DNA from: Dehalococcoidia bacterium
GTDB taxonomy: Bacteria > Chloroflexota > Dehalococcoidia > E44-bin15
Reading direction: 5' to 3'
Assembly: GCA_041649635.1 (NCBI GenBank)
Contig: JBAZMV010000004.1
Span: forward strand, 181,101 to 245,100
DNA: 64,000 bases
Shown: positions 33,415-41,243 of the stretch, one piece after another
Layout of the letters: each line of letters begins with the position of its first letter
How positions within the stretch are numbered: position 1 is the stretch's first letter
Position numbers and translations under genes: made by a program
The notes under the pieces: model-generated
What the model saw: the letters and a program-made list of their open reading frames with translations, nothing else
Database searches by the model: none
What the model was told of the DNA's origin: nothing

Positions 33415-33766
33415 AACCTCTCCTTGATAGAATTCATCAATTATATCACCAGGCGGTGGCGAAGTCCCTGCTCCTATTTACGCACTTACTAATAAACATC
33501 TGCTCCGCGCACAACATATCTACCAGCGCATCAAGCAGCCTGATATGAATCTAATTTACTGTCATGCGGGCCACAAATTTAACGGGACGATTTTGCTTTA
33601 ATTGCGAGTAAACTTTACGCCAAGCGTCAATTGTTGTCAACCGCATTTATAGAGAAGGAGAAGAAATGAACGATTTCGCGGGGGAGCAAGCTATTTTTAT
33701 GATGGAACAAAACAGGGTTGATTCACGAATCGCCTTTGTGGAAACAAACGCAATCGTGCCCCCGGA
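33415..33766. other. Intergenic region between asnB-like gene and SemiSWEET
   Basis: A 352-base region that separates the methyltransferase/asnB operon from the SemiSWEET-SDR unit. Apart from a small possible ORF (33666-33836, plus) I see no repeat or RNA gene. It should contain the promoter for SemiSWEET; no clear boxes were found. Confidence 0.5.
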
Positions 33767-33836
33767 TTATACGCCGGCTCGGCGCAGGAAGAAATCGGGG
33801 CGCAGCGGGTCCCAGCGTCCAACCAGCCTGTCGTAA
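33666..33836 (+). CDS. Possible small ORF converging on the asnB-like gene
   Basis: A 56-codon frame with an excellent ribosome site (AGAAGGAG, five bases before ATG). It begins MNDFAGEQAIFMMEQN. The last 23 codons overlap the 3' end of the asnB-like gene on the other strand and become basic and serine-rich, as read-through of an antisense frame would. Probably a chance ORF, but the ribosome site is notable. Confidence 0.25.
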   Translation: MNDFAGEQAIFMMEQNRVDSRIAFVETNAIVPPDYTPARRRKKSGRSGSQRPTSLS

Positions 33837-35248
33837 ACCGGGTCGGGAAAAGTCTGCTTGAATATCCTGTAGTAATATAGCTCCTCGACGGAGGCCAGCC
33901 ACGGGGTAAGCTTGTCGTGGTTGAACTCCGCCAGCTCGGCCTCGGATATATGCTTCTCTGCCTGCTGGCGCATGATGTATGCCACGCCGGAGCCCTGCGC
34001 GAAGAACCTCTTCGTCTGGTATATGATGTGTTCCGGCAGGCATCCCTCGAACGCCTGGCGTAGTATCCACTTTCCGTTCTGCTCCTCGCCATGTATCTTG
34101 CATTGCAGTGGTATCTTAAGGCTGAAGTCCATCACTTTTGCATCTAGGAAAGGCGTGCGGCTCTCGTAGCCGTTGGCGGCGTTGAGCCGGTCCAGCCGCT
34201 GCAGGGCGGTATTGTGGGCTACATTGATGAGGTTGTCGATAATTTTGGCTATCTCCTCCCAGTTCTTACCCTTCTTATACTGTCCGTCATAGCCCGCGAA
34301 GAATTCGTCCGCTCCCTCTCCCGTTAGCACGCACCTGGCCTGCGGGCTCACGAACCTGCCGGCCAGGAAGTTGGCGATGGCCCCGTGCACGCAACTCTCC
34401 TCGTACATCTCCTGGTGGTGTATCGCCAGCGGCAGTATCTCGTTTATCTCGTCTTCGCCGAACATGAGGATGTTGTGCTTCACTCCCAGGTATTTACACA
34501 CGTCTTTAGCCAGGGGCAGGTCTTGTCCCTGCTCCATGCTGACCGTGAAACACTCGATGTCCGGTTTTATCTCGTGCGCCATATAGGTGATAAGGCTGCT
34601 GTCCAGCCCGCCGCTTAACAGAATGCCCTTAACGGCGCCGTCCTTCATCCGCTTCTCCGTGGCCTCCATCAGCAGTTGCCTGACCACCTTCTTCGCCTGC
34701 TCGTAGTCCTCGAACTCCGGGGTCTCCACCGCTTCATGCCGATCGTATCTATGAAATCCCGTCTCGCTGGAATAGACGTATCCGGGAGGGAACTCCCTGA
34801 CATCATCGGCGATGCCCACCAGCGCCTTGGCCTCCGAGGCAAAGCATAGATTACCATGCCTGTCGTGGCCGTAGTAGAGCGGCTTGATGCCGGCCCAGTC
34901 GCGGGCGAGTATCATCCTGCCGCCATCGGATATAGCGCAGGCGAAGTCGCCGTCGATTTTTGTGGCGAAACGTGTGCCGTATCTATCGTACAGGTCAAGC
35001 ACTGCCCGGGCGTCGCTCTTATCCGCTTTTTCGTCGTTATATATTCGGCCGTCGAGTGCTACAAAGACGCCGCCGTCGCTTGCCGAGTGAGCGCCGTCCA
35101 CGCCGCCGACGTTCAGCTCGTTGCAGCCGATGTTCACGCCGCTCTGCCTGCTGATGCGGGTATCATGCGGGCCCCTGTACTTAATACTGTTGAGCATTAA
35201 CTCGAGCTTACCGTTATCATTCCCCTGAATTCCTGCTATTCCAGCCAT
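33767..35248 (-). CDS. Asparagine synthetase B-like protein lacking the catalytic Cys2
   Basis: A 493-residue two-domain protein. The N-terminal class II glutaminase-like domain begins MAGIAGIQG where family members have MCGI, so the N-terminal nucleophile cysteine is alanine (codon GCT, two changes from a Cys codon). YRGPHD and FASEAKAL remain recognisable. The C-terminal synthetase domain is intact: LLSGGLDSSLI (PP-loop, ~211-221), LTGEGADEFFAGYDGQ (~318) and ANGYESRTPFLD (~361). It could make asparagine or another amide from free ammonia, or be a specialised adenylating amidase. It is the last gene of the corrinoid methyltransferase operon. Confidence 0.88.
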   Translation of the reverse strand: MAGIAGIQGNDNGKLELMLNSIKYRGPHDTRISRQSGVNIGCNELNVGGVDGAHSASDGGVFVALDGRIYNDEKADKSDARAVLDLYDRYGTRFATKIDGDFACAISDGGRMILARDWAGIKPLYYGHDRHGNLCFASEAKALVGIADDVREFPPGYVYSSETGFHRYDRHEAVETPEFEDYEQAKKVVRQLLMEATEKRMKDGAVKGILLSGGLDSSLITYMAHEIKPDIECFTVSMEQGQDLPLAKDVCKYLGVKHNILMFGEDEINEILPLAIHHQEMYEESCVHGAIANFLAGRFVSPQARCVLTGEGADEFFAGYDGQYKKGKNWEEIAKIIDNLINVAHNTALQRLDRLNAANGYESRTPFLDAKVMDFSLKIPLQCKIHGEEQNGKWILRQAFEGCLPEHIIYQTKRFFAQGSGVAYIMRQQAEKHISEAELAEFNHDKLTPWLASVEELYYYRIFKQTFPDPVYDRLVGRWDPLRPDFFLRRAGV

Positions 35249-35285
35249 TTTGAGTTACCATTCCTTCTTTTAAGTGTTTGGTCGC

Positions 35286-35963
35286 TTATCGCCACTGTTC
35301 CAGCTTCTTTATCGCATCGAATCCATCTACACAATACGCGTCCGCGCCTATCTGTTTTGCGAAATCCTCTGAAACCGCCGCTCCGCCGATGAGCACCTTG
35401 ACGCTGTCCCTGACACCGGCGGCCTTCAGCGCCTCGATGACCTCGCCCATAGTCACCATCGTCGTCGTAAGCAGCGCGGAAAGGCCGAGATAGTCCGGCT
35501 TGTTCTCCCTGACGAATTCGACGATCTTCTCCGTCGGGATATCGATGCCGAGGTCATACACTTCGTAGCCGGCTCCTTTTAGCAGGATGGCTACGATGTT
35601 CTTGCCGATGTCGTGGATATCACCTTTAACCGTCACTATGGCGAATTTGCCCTTCGTTTCCACATGGGACGCTTCGAGGTGCGGCTTCAGGGTATCCATT
35701 GCGGCGCCCACCGCTTCGGCCGAGGCCAGCATGTCGGGCACAAAATACTCCTTGGTCGCGAACTTCTCCCCGACAACCTCCATGCCGGCGGTGAGCCCGT
35801 CCTTAATGATCTTATCCACGGGAATATCGGCCTCTATGGCGGACTGGGTCAGTTCCAGCACCGCGGGTTTCCCCACCATATCATCATCGATTCCGTCGTC
35901 TTCGCTGGTCTTTCTCCCCTGGATAACGTTCTCCTTTAGATCTTTTATTATTTCCTCGCTCAT
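35286..35963 (-). CDS. Corrinoid-binding methyl carrier protein (MtbC/MttC-like)
   Basis: A 225-residue cobalamin carrier. Residues ~25-90 are the helical cap (methionine synthase B12-binding module 1). The Rossmann part carries GDIHDIGKNIV (~116-126), whose histidine ligates cobalt, then LGIDIPTEKIV and GGAAVSEDFA. It shuttles the methyl group between MttB-type methyltransferases and MeTr. It lies nine bases after the upstream mttB-like gene. Confidence 0.94.
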   Translation of the reverse strand: MSEEIIKDLKENVIQGRKTSEDDGIDDDMVGKPAVLELTQSAIEADIPVDKIIKDGLTAGMEVVGEKFATKEYFVPDMLASAEAVGAAMDTLKPHLEASHVETKGKFAIVTVKGDIHDIGKNIVAILLKGAGYEVYDLGIDIPTEKIVEFVRENKPDYLGLSALLTTTMVTMGEVIEALKAAGVRDSVKVLIGGAAVSEDFAKQIGADAYCVDGFDAIKKLEQWR

Positions 35964-35972
35964 TATCCCTCC

Positions 35973-37505
35973 CTATTTGTAAGTGTTAAGCCTCGGCAGG
36001 ATGCCGGGCACCTCGTCGAAAATTCTTTTTGTTGTTGCTTCATCTATATGCTCTACCGGCATCGCCAGCAAATCTTGAGTTCTCTTACAGGCCAGATTGA
36101 ATACGCCGTCGTTATTGCCTTCTCCCTCAAAGGGATAGGGTTCGGAGAGCAGTCCGCCGCGCATCGCCTTGCGGATGTAGCTGATATAAAGCTTCTGCGG
36201 TGTCGCCGACACCTTCCTTATCTGCTCCAGCGTCTCTGTAACCTCTGCCTCATCGATCATCGGCTGCCTGAGGAAGAATTTCAGCATCTTGAAATGCGCG
36301 TCGTCCAGCACCGCCTGCGGCAGGCAGAACACCGAGTTGCAGTCGAGCAATCCGTAGGCGCAGTGCAGATACTGCGGCCCGCTTAGCATAACCAGTATGT
36401 CGGAGAACAGGCGCTCGACGGAAGACTGCTGTCCCGGCATCTTGGGGTCGCACACCCCGGATGTGGAGTAGTTCGGCAGCTTGTATAAGCGCGCCAGCTG
36501 TGTGCAGTCCACGTTGTACTGGCTGGTCTCCACCGCGCCGTAAGAGTCGCTAAGGGTGTCCATGCGGGCCCGCACCGGGACGCTGCCGTAGAGCACCGGA
36601 GTTCCCGGATTGACCAGCTGGCTCAGGGTTATCCCCGCCAGCACCTCGGCGTTGATCTGTGCCAGGATGCCCGCCTCCTTGATAGGCGCCGAGCTTCCGG
36701 CCTGTGGTGAAGAGGAGACTACTATGGGCAGCCCGCGCCTGCATATCTCGATGAGAGTATCGGTTGTGTCGTCTACGAACTGCAGCGGGCTCTTGACCAG
36801 GCAGGTTATGAAAGAGATAATCGGATTTTCCCTGAGAGCCTCTTTCCCCCCGGCGATGATCTCTGCCATCCTTACCACGTTGTCCATCTGGCTCAGGCTG
36901 GTCAGCCCGGCCATGACATGCTTGGTCATGTTGTTCAACGAGGCGAAGAACTTATTGACGTCCTTGTTCGCCTCTGTGATGTCCGTGTCCTGGATGTTCA
37001 CGGTTCTAATATATCCGTCGACGGTTTCCAGCAGTCCGCAGACGTGCGCGGAATCGCACAGGTCGGCCACAGTTCCACGTCTTGGATGGAACTCCGGCAC
37101 GACTATCTCCGTATTCGGGTCGGATTTCTTAGCATACGTCGCTGTTTTAACATCGAGCCAGATATTGGTCTCGGAGCCGGTTATGAGGAACACCCTGGGC
37201 TCGTCGCCGCGCATGATAATCGCATTGTCCGGGTTCCTCGCCCCCAGCTTCACTGTCTTCGGCGCGTCGTCGACGGCCTTGAGAACGAGCCGCTCCGGTA
37301 TCCTTATCGACCAGGTCTCGTGGTCGGCGCTGTCGACGCTGGTTACCTCGGCGCCGCTGCCATGGAATATATTCGCGGCCTGTTTGTTGAAGCACAACAG
37401 TCCCGGATCGCGCAGTATCTCCATGGATGCATTGTGTATGCGCTCCACCTGCGCGGCGCTCAGCCTCTCCAGCGGCCTGTGGATCAGTGTTCCTTCTCTT
37501 GGCAT
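35973..37505 (-). CDS. MttB-family (non-pyrrolysine) methylamine:corrinoid methyltransferase
   Basis: A 510-residue TIM-barrel protein of the trimethylamine methyltransferase superfamily. Recognisable parts include IHNASMEILRDPGLLC, the central HVMAGLTSLSQMDNVVRMAE region and YNVDCTQLARLYKLPNYSTSGVCDPK. The frame is continuous with no in-frame TAG, so it is a pyrrolysine-free member like the glycine betaine methyltransferase MtgB. It transfers a methyl group from a quaternary amine or similar compound to the corrinoid protein that follows it. Substrate unknown. Confidence 0.92.
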   Translation of the reverse strand: MPREGTLIHRPLERLSAAQVERIHNASMEILRDPGLLCFNKQAANIFHGSGAEVTSVDSADHETWSIRIPERLVLKAVDDAPKTVKLGARNPDNAIIMRGDEPRVFLITGSETNIWLDVKTATYAKKSDPNTEIVVPEFHPRRGTVADLCDSAHVCGLLETVDGYIRTVNIQDTDITEANKDVNKFFASLNNMTKHVMAGLTSLSQMDNVVRMAEIIAGGKEALRENPIISFITCLVKSPLQFVDDTTDTLIEICRRGLPIVVSSSPQAGSSAPIKEAGILAQINAEVLAGITLSQLVNPGTPVLYGSVPVRARMDTLSDSYGAVETSQYNVDCTQLARLYKLPNYSTSGVCDPKMPGQQSSVERLFSDILVMLSGPQYLHCAYGLLDCNSVFCLPQAVLDDAHFKMLKFFLRQPMIDEAEVTETLEQIRKVSATPQKLYISYIRKAMRGGLLSEPYPFEGEGNNDGVFNLACKRTQDLLAMPVEHIDEATTKRIFDEVPGILPRLNTYK

Positions 37506-37586
37506 TCTAACTTCCTCGATTCCATCCGGAGGCTTAGTTGTTTCCTGTGAAGTATCGAAGTCGGGTCTGGATATGTGTTTACACGA

Positions 37587-38390
37587 TTATTCCACCAGCA
37601 GGCCCTTTCTGTGAGCCCTGATGTATTTTCTGCACCCCTGGTCGTTACCTGTAAGCATGTCGCCGACCCGCACCAGGCTCATCATCCTGGCGTCCAGCGG
37701 GTCGAGTATCGCCGCGTCCAGTCCGGCTCCTGCCGACATCAGCATGAACGACCGGTTTACCATGCCGCGGTTGGGCAGCCCGTACGATATGTTGCTCAAG
37801 CCCATCACCGTTTTGGCCGACGGGAACCGCGATTTTATCCGCTCGATGGTCTTCAGCGTGACCATTCCCTGCGATGTGTCCACTGATATGGGCAGCACCA
37901 GCGGATCGAAGTAGATGCGATCCTCGCTAACCCCCAGCCGGCCCATGTGCTCCATTATCGTCTCTGCGGCCTCCATGCGTTCCGCAACAGCGCGGGGGAT
38001 GTTTCCTTCTTTCATGATCAGCGCTACTACTGTCGCATTCCATTCAACAACCAATCGCCCGATGCGCTCCAGCTTTTCAGGCTCGGCGTTCACCGAGTTT
38101 ATCATAACCTTCTCGCCGCGGTATCTCTTGAGGGCGGCCTCGACCATGTCCGGGTCGTCGCTGTCGATACAAAGCGGCTTATCGACGGCCTCCTGCACCA
38201 GGTCGATGAGCCATTCCATGGCGGCTGTCCCGTCGCCCGTTCCGCTTACGCCGGCGTTCACGTCGATGTAGTCGGCTCCGGCGTCGGCCTGCTTCTGCGC
38301 CAGACCGGTCAGGAATTCTTTATCCCTGGAGGCGATGGCCTGTCCCACCGATTTGTTGGTTGCGTTTATCCTCTCACCTATGATCAGCAT
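37587..38390 (-). CDS. Methyltetrahydrofolate:corrinoid methyltransferase (MeTr/MtgA-like)
   Basis: A 267-residue pterin-binding TIM barrel. It opens MLIIGERINATNKSVGQAI, with DYIDVNAGV (~40), CIDSDDPDMVEAAL (~74), MINSVNAE (~94) and VMGLSNISYGLPNR (~190), all typical of AcsE/MtgA enzymes. It would move the methyl group between the corrinoid protein and tetrahydrofolate, linking the operon to the Wood-Ljungdahl methyl branch. It is encoded between the two mttB-like genes. Confidence 0.93.
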   Translation of the reverse strand: MLIIGERINATNKSVGQAIASRDKEFLTGLAQKQADAGADYIDVNAGVSGTGDGTAAMEWLIDLVQEAVDKPLCIDSDDPDMVEAALKRYRGEKVMINSVNAEPEKLERIGRLVVEWNATVVALIMKEGNIPRAVAERMEAAETIMEHMGRLGVSEDRIYFDPLVLPISVDTSQGMVTLKTIERIKSRFPSAKTVMGLSNISYGLPNRGMVNRSFMLMSAGAGLDAAILDPLDARMMSLVRVGDMLTGNDQGCRKYIRAHRKGLLVE

Positions 38391-38469
38391 ATATATTCAA
38401 CCTCGTTTTTGTACCGGTTCGACCGAATTCGTATCGCAGGCCCGGTGAAACTCGAAACGTTATCGGTAC

Positions 38470-39903
38470 TCAGTCTATTATTCCCGGCATATCCTTTAAT
38501 ACCTTCTGACGCACTCCGTCCGGCAATCGGTACCCCGGCGCGCCGAGTATCTTGTTGACCCTCTCCCTGGCGCGAACGGCTGTGTCCCGTCTTCCTGCGG
38601 CCTGCCATTCCTCAAGGTGCTCTCTGTCGCTCAAAGAAGGCTGGTAGTGCTCCTGCCGCATGTACTTGCGCGTATGCTTTGTCTGCACGAAATGACCGCC
38701 CGGGCCTATCTCTTTGATGAGGTCGAAGGCCAGAGTGTCGTCATTAACCGTTATGCCTTCCACAGCGCGCATCACCATGCCGATGATCTCGTCATCGGTA
38801 ACATACTTTTCAAGGCTGACGCTCAATGCGAAATCCAGCAGCCCGGCGGCGTCGTGGATGTAATTCGCACCGCTGAGCGCGCACAATAGCGTCGTAAGCG
38901 CCGATTCGTAGCCGCACTGCGCGTCGACCATCTTGGAGTCGGACATGCCGGCGGTGGCGTAATACGGCAGCCTGTAGAACTGCGCCATCTGGGCGCTGGC
39001 GGCGTTGGATAGCCCCATCTCTACGGCTCCGGTGATGTACTTGAAGTCGCGGAAATCGCTTACGGATGCCACCGACCCGAATATCGCCGGTGCGCCCGGG
39101 TTCACCAGCTGGGTCAGGCACACCTCGGCCAGAGAGTCCGCCGTCTGTATAGCCACATTGCTCGCCAGCGTCACCGGAGATGTCGAGCCGCACAGCGGCT
39201 CGGCGGGAAGCGCGATCGGGATGCCTGCCCTGGCTACATCTACGATCATGTCTCCGTACTTGTCGTCTATCTTGAGCGGGCTGATGGCGCATAAGATTAT
39301 CGATATAAATGGTTCCTGTCTGAGCTTCTGCGGCGATCCGGCGATGGTCTCCGCCATTCGAATGACCTGCTCGATTCCGTCGTGCGTGTACACGCCGCCC
39401 ATGATATGCTTCGTCGTGTTGTCCAGCCCGGCGAAGAATCGATTGATGTCGACATCCTCGATCTTTACGTCGTCGGGATATGTGGGCAACAGGAAGAAGT
39501 GAATATTATCGAGATGATCGACGAGCTTGGCGATATCCTTCAGGTCTTTGAGTGTGGAGCGACGCCTGTCTCCGGTGGTACCATCGATGATGTTGAGGGC
39601 GGTGCCGCCGGTGCCGGCGTAGACGCGCGCATCGCCTAAATGTAGGTTGTGTTCAGGATCGCGGCCGTAAAGAATGATGTCGGATGGGGCTCTGCTCACA
39701 AGATCCATGACCATTTCACGCGGCATCTTTACAATGCGCTCCTCGACCTTAGCTCCGGCTTCCTTGAAGTATTTAAGGGCCTTATCCGAGTTTACCTGTA
39801 CGCCCACCTCCTCGAATATCCTCATCACGGTGTCGTGGATACGGGCTATATCTTCTTCTTTAAGCGGCTTGTAACTGCCGCCGGTAAGTCCTTTTCTAGC
39901 CAA
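38470..39903 (-). CDS. MttB-family (non-pyrrolysine) methyltransferase, second paralogue
   Basis: A 477-residue MttB-superfamily protein with the family pattern IHDTVMRIFEEVGVQV, NTTKHIMGGVYTHDGIEQVI and AQMAQFYRLPYYATAGMSDSK. It is only distantly similar to the copy at 35973, suggesting different methyl donors served by one corrinoid protein. No in-frame TAG. It starts one base after the end of the reactivation-like gene, so the two are translated together. Confidence 0.92.
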   Translation of the reverse strand: MARKGLTGGSYKPLKEEDIARIHDTVMRIFEEVGVQVNSDKALKYFKEAGAKVEERIVKMPREMVMDLVSRAPSDIILYGRDPEHNLHLGDARVYAGTGGTALNIIDGTTGDRRRSTLKDLKDIAKLVDHLDNIHFFLLPTYPDDVKIEDVDINRFFAGLDNTTKHIMGGVYTHDGIEQVIRMAETIAGSPQKLRQEPFISIILCAISPLKIDDKYGDMIVDVARAGIPIALPAEPLCGSTSPVTLASNVAIQTADSLAEVCLTQLVNPGAPAIFGSVASVSDFRDFKYITGAVEMGLSNAASAQMAQFYRLPYYATAGMSDSKMVDAQCGYESALTTLLCALSGANYIHDAAGLLDFALSVSLEKYVTDDEIIGMVMRAVEGITVNDDTLAFDLIKEIGPGGHFVQTKHTRKYMRQEHYQPSLSDREHLEEWQAAGRRDTAVRARERVNKILGAPGYRLPDGVRQKVLKDMPGIID

Positions 39904-39904
39904 A

Positions 39905-40588
39905 TTACCTCCTATTAGTACAGTCCTGATTGGTGCAAAACCGGCAGGGAGACACCCTGAGCCTGCGCTTTTCGGTCCAGCCTATGCCGATAATGCCGGA
40001 TATGGATTTGCGTGGCGTCATCAAGCATTCGTCACTAAGGTTAACACCTGCAAGGCCCCCATCCAGATTCTTAAAAATAAGCTTCTGTTGTTTGATATCC
40101 CAATCGCAATATCCCGGGCTATACCGCATTGTTATCTCCGCCTCCGCCTTATTTGCGATGCGCTGAACCTCGTCCTGGAAACAGCCCGCCAACTGCTCGA
40201 CCGCTTCGGAGCCTATAGAATCGAGTATCATGGCTTTTACCATGTACCCATCTTTTGTCAGCTTGGCCATTCGCTCCTCCAGCTTAGGTCCGATACTGCA
40301 TATAAAAATCGCGGCCTGTTCGCAGGGGTACAGTACCCAGCTCAACACATCGCTTGTCACGGTCATTTTTGCACCGTTAACAAGGGTGACCCTGGGGCGG
40401 CGGATGCGCTGTACATCCATTATCTGATATGTGCAGGAGGGCTCGATCAGCCGGCGGGATTCTTCTATACTCTCTTCTATCAAAGCAACTATTGAAGGCC
40501 TCGGTTCATCGCTGTTCCGGTAGCCCAGGCGGCGACATATCTGTTTTTTATCTACACTTATATTGAGGGTGGCAACGGTTGCGTCCAT
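39905..40588 (-). CDS. MetH-activation-domain-like protein (corrinoid operon)
   Basis: A 227-residue protein related to the C-terminal S-adenosylmethionine-binding activation domain of methionine synthase. The AdoMet-site motif RYSPGYCDWDIKQQKLIF (~163-180) and LTPRKSISGIIG-like segment (MTPRKSISGIIGIG) are clear. It ends with CRFCTNQDCTNRR, a possible metal site. It probably methylates or binds the inactive cob(II)alamin carrier to reactivate it. The start is the ATG at 40588 with GAGGAG seven bases upstream; a GTG five codons earlier overlaps that site. Confidence 0.88.
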   Translation of the reverse strand: MDATVATLNISVDKKQICRRLGYRNSDEPRPSIVALIEESIEESRRLIEPSCTYQIMDVQRIRRPRVTLVNGAKMTVTSDVLSWVLYPCEQAAIFICSIGPKLEERMAKLTKDGYMVKAMILDSIGSEAVEQLAGCFQDEVQRIANKAEAEITMRYSPGYCDWDIKQQKLIFKNLDGGLAGVNLSDECLMTPRKSISGIIGIGWTEKRRLRVSPCRFCTNQDCTNRR

Positions 40589-40704
40589 GATATATCTCCT
40601 CACTCATCATCAAATCGAAAAACACAATTATTTGAAAGTCAGATAACTTCCAAACTGCCATCGAATGATTAACCTTCCTGCTTTCGGCCCTGATCTTTTC
40701 ATCA

Positions 40705-40734
40705 GTTATAAAACAGCTAACGTTCGATAATCAA
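40705..40734 (-). promoter_or_regulatory. Candidate promoter of the corrinoid methyltransferase operon
   Basis: Minus strand TTGATT (40734-40729), an 18-base spacer and TATAAC (40710-40705), about 115 bases before the first gene. The match is moderate. Confidence 0.4.
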
Positions 40735-41187
40735 TAAGATACCCTTACTGTTTTACATGAAGAATCGAATCCGCCTTGGTCCACAACGCCCTCTAAGACG
40801 CCGTTTCTTGCCTGCCGCACCGGCGCTCGCCGGCGGGAGGTTTTTTTACCGGAGCCACTGGAGTGGCTTTGCTTAGCGGGGTATTTATGGGAGGGAGGAT
40901 TACTGAGGGATGGTAGGGGACGGCATTTGCGGGGCTTATTATTTGAGGTTGTTGCTGAGGGTGGATAGTTTACGAAGGATGCTTAGTACGGATCCAGTCA
41001 TACCAACGGCAAAAAATTTACTCAGTGAAACATCACATTTATTATATAGTAAGGTATTTGACGTGTCAAGTTGAATACTGCCTGGAAACTCCAGAATGTC
41101 TGAATGTAAAAGGCTGTGCATTTCAGCTGGATTTATAGCTGCTTATTTTGTTTCAGTGTGCATACTTGTTTTGGCGAACGGTCGTTA

Positions 41188-41219
41188 ATAAAAAGCAAGC
41201 CCGCAAAAAGCGGGCTTGC
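41188..41219 (-). terminator. Intrinsic terminator of the FAD oxidoreductase operon
   Basis: A perfect ten-base stem GCAAGCCCGC / GCGGGCTTGC with a five-base loop, followed on the minus strand by TTTTTATTAA. It lies 25 bases after the stop at 41244. Confidence 0.9.
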
Positions 41220-41243
41220 ATAAACACGCTCTGTTTTTAGTTT

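Larger units (their letters stand above)
40589..41243. other. Intergenic region upstream of the corrinoid methyltransferase operon
   Basis: A ~655-base region with a candidate promoter (40705-40734), a GC-rich inverted repeat followed by seven T (40806-40848, plus-strand terminator-like), a GCCACT-GG-AGTGGC palindrome (40856-40869) and the terminator of the FAD oxidoreductase gene (41188-41219). The part from about 40870 to 41180 holds no gene I can support. Confidence 0.6.

Noticed and set aside
35973..39903. Pyrrolysine (in-frame TAG) in the MttB genes
   Set aside because: Both frames run uninterrupted with full family length and no internal TAG, so they are pyrrolysine-free members.
40853..40870. 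GCCACTG resembling the B12 box of a cobalamin riboswitch
   Set aside because: It is only part of a simple palindrome (GCCACT-GG-AGTGGC); none of the other conserved cobalamin aptamer elements are present on either strand, and its strand does not match the methyltransferase operon.
40939..41121. 60-codon minus-strand frame in the gap before the FAD oxidoreductases
   Set aside because: No ribosome site, no family resemblance and no codon bias; most likely chance.
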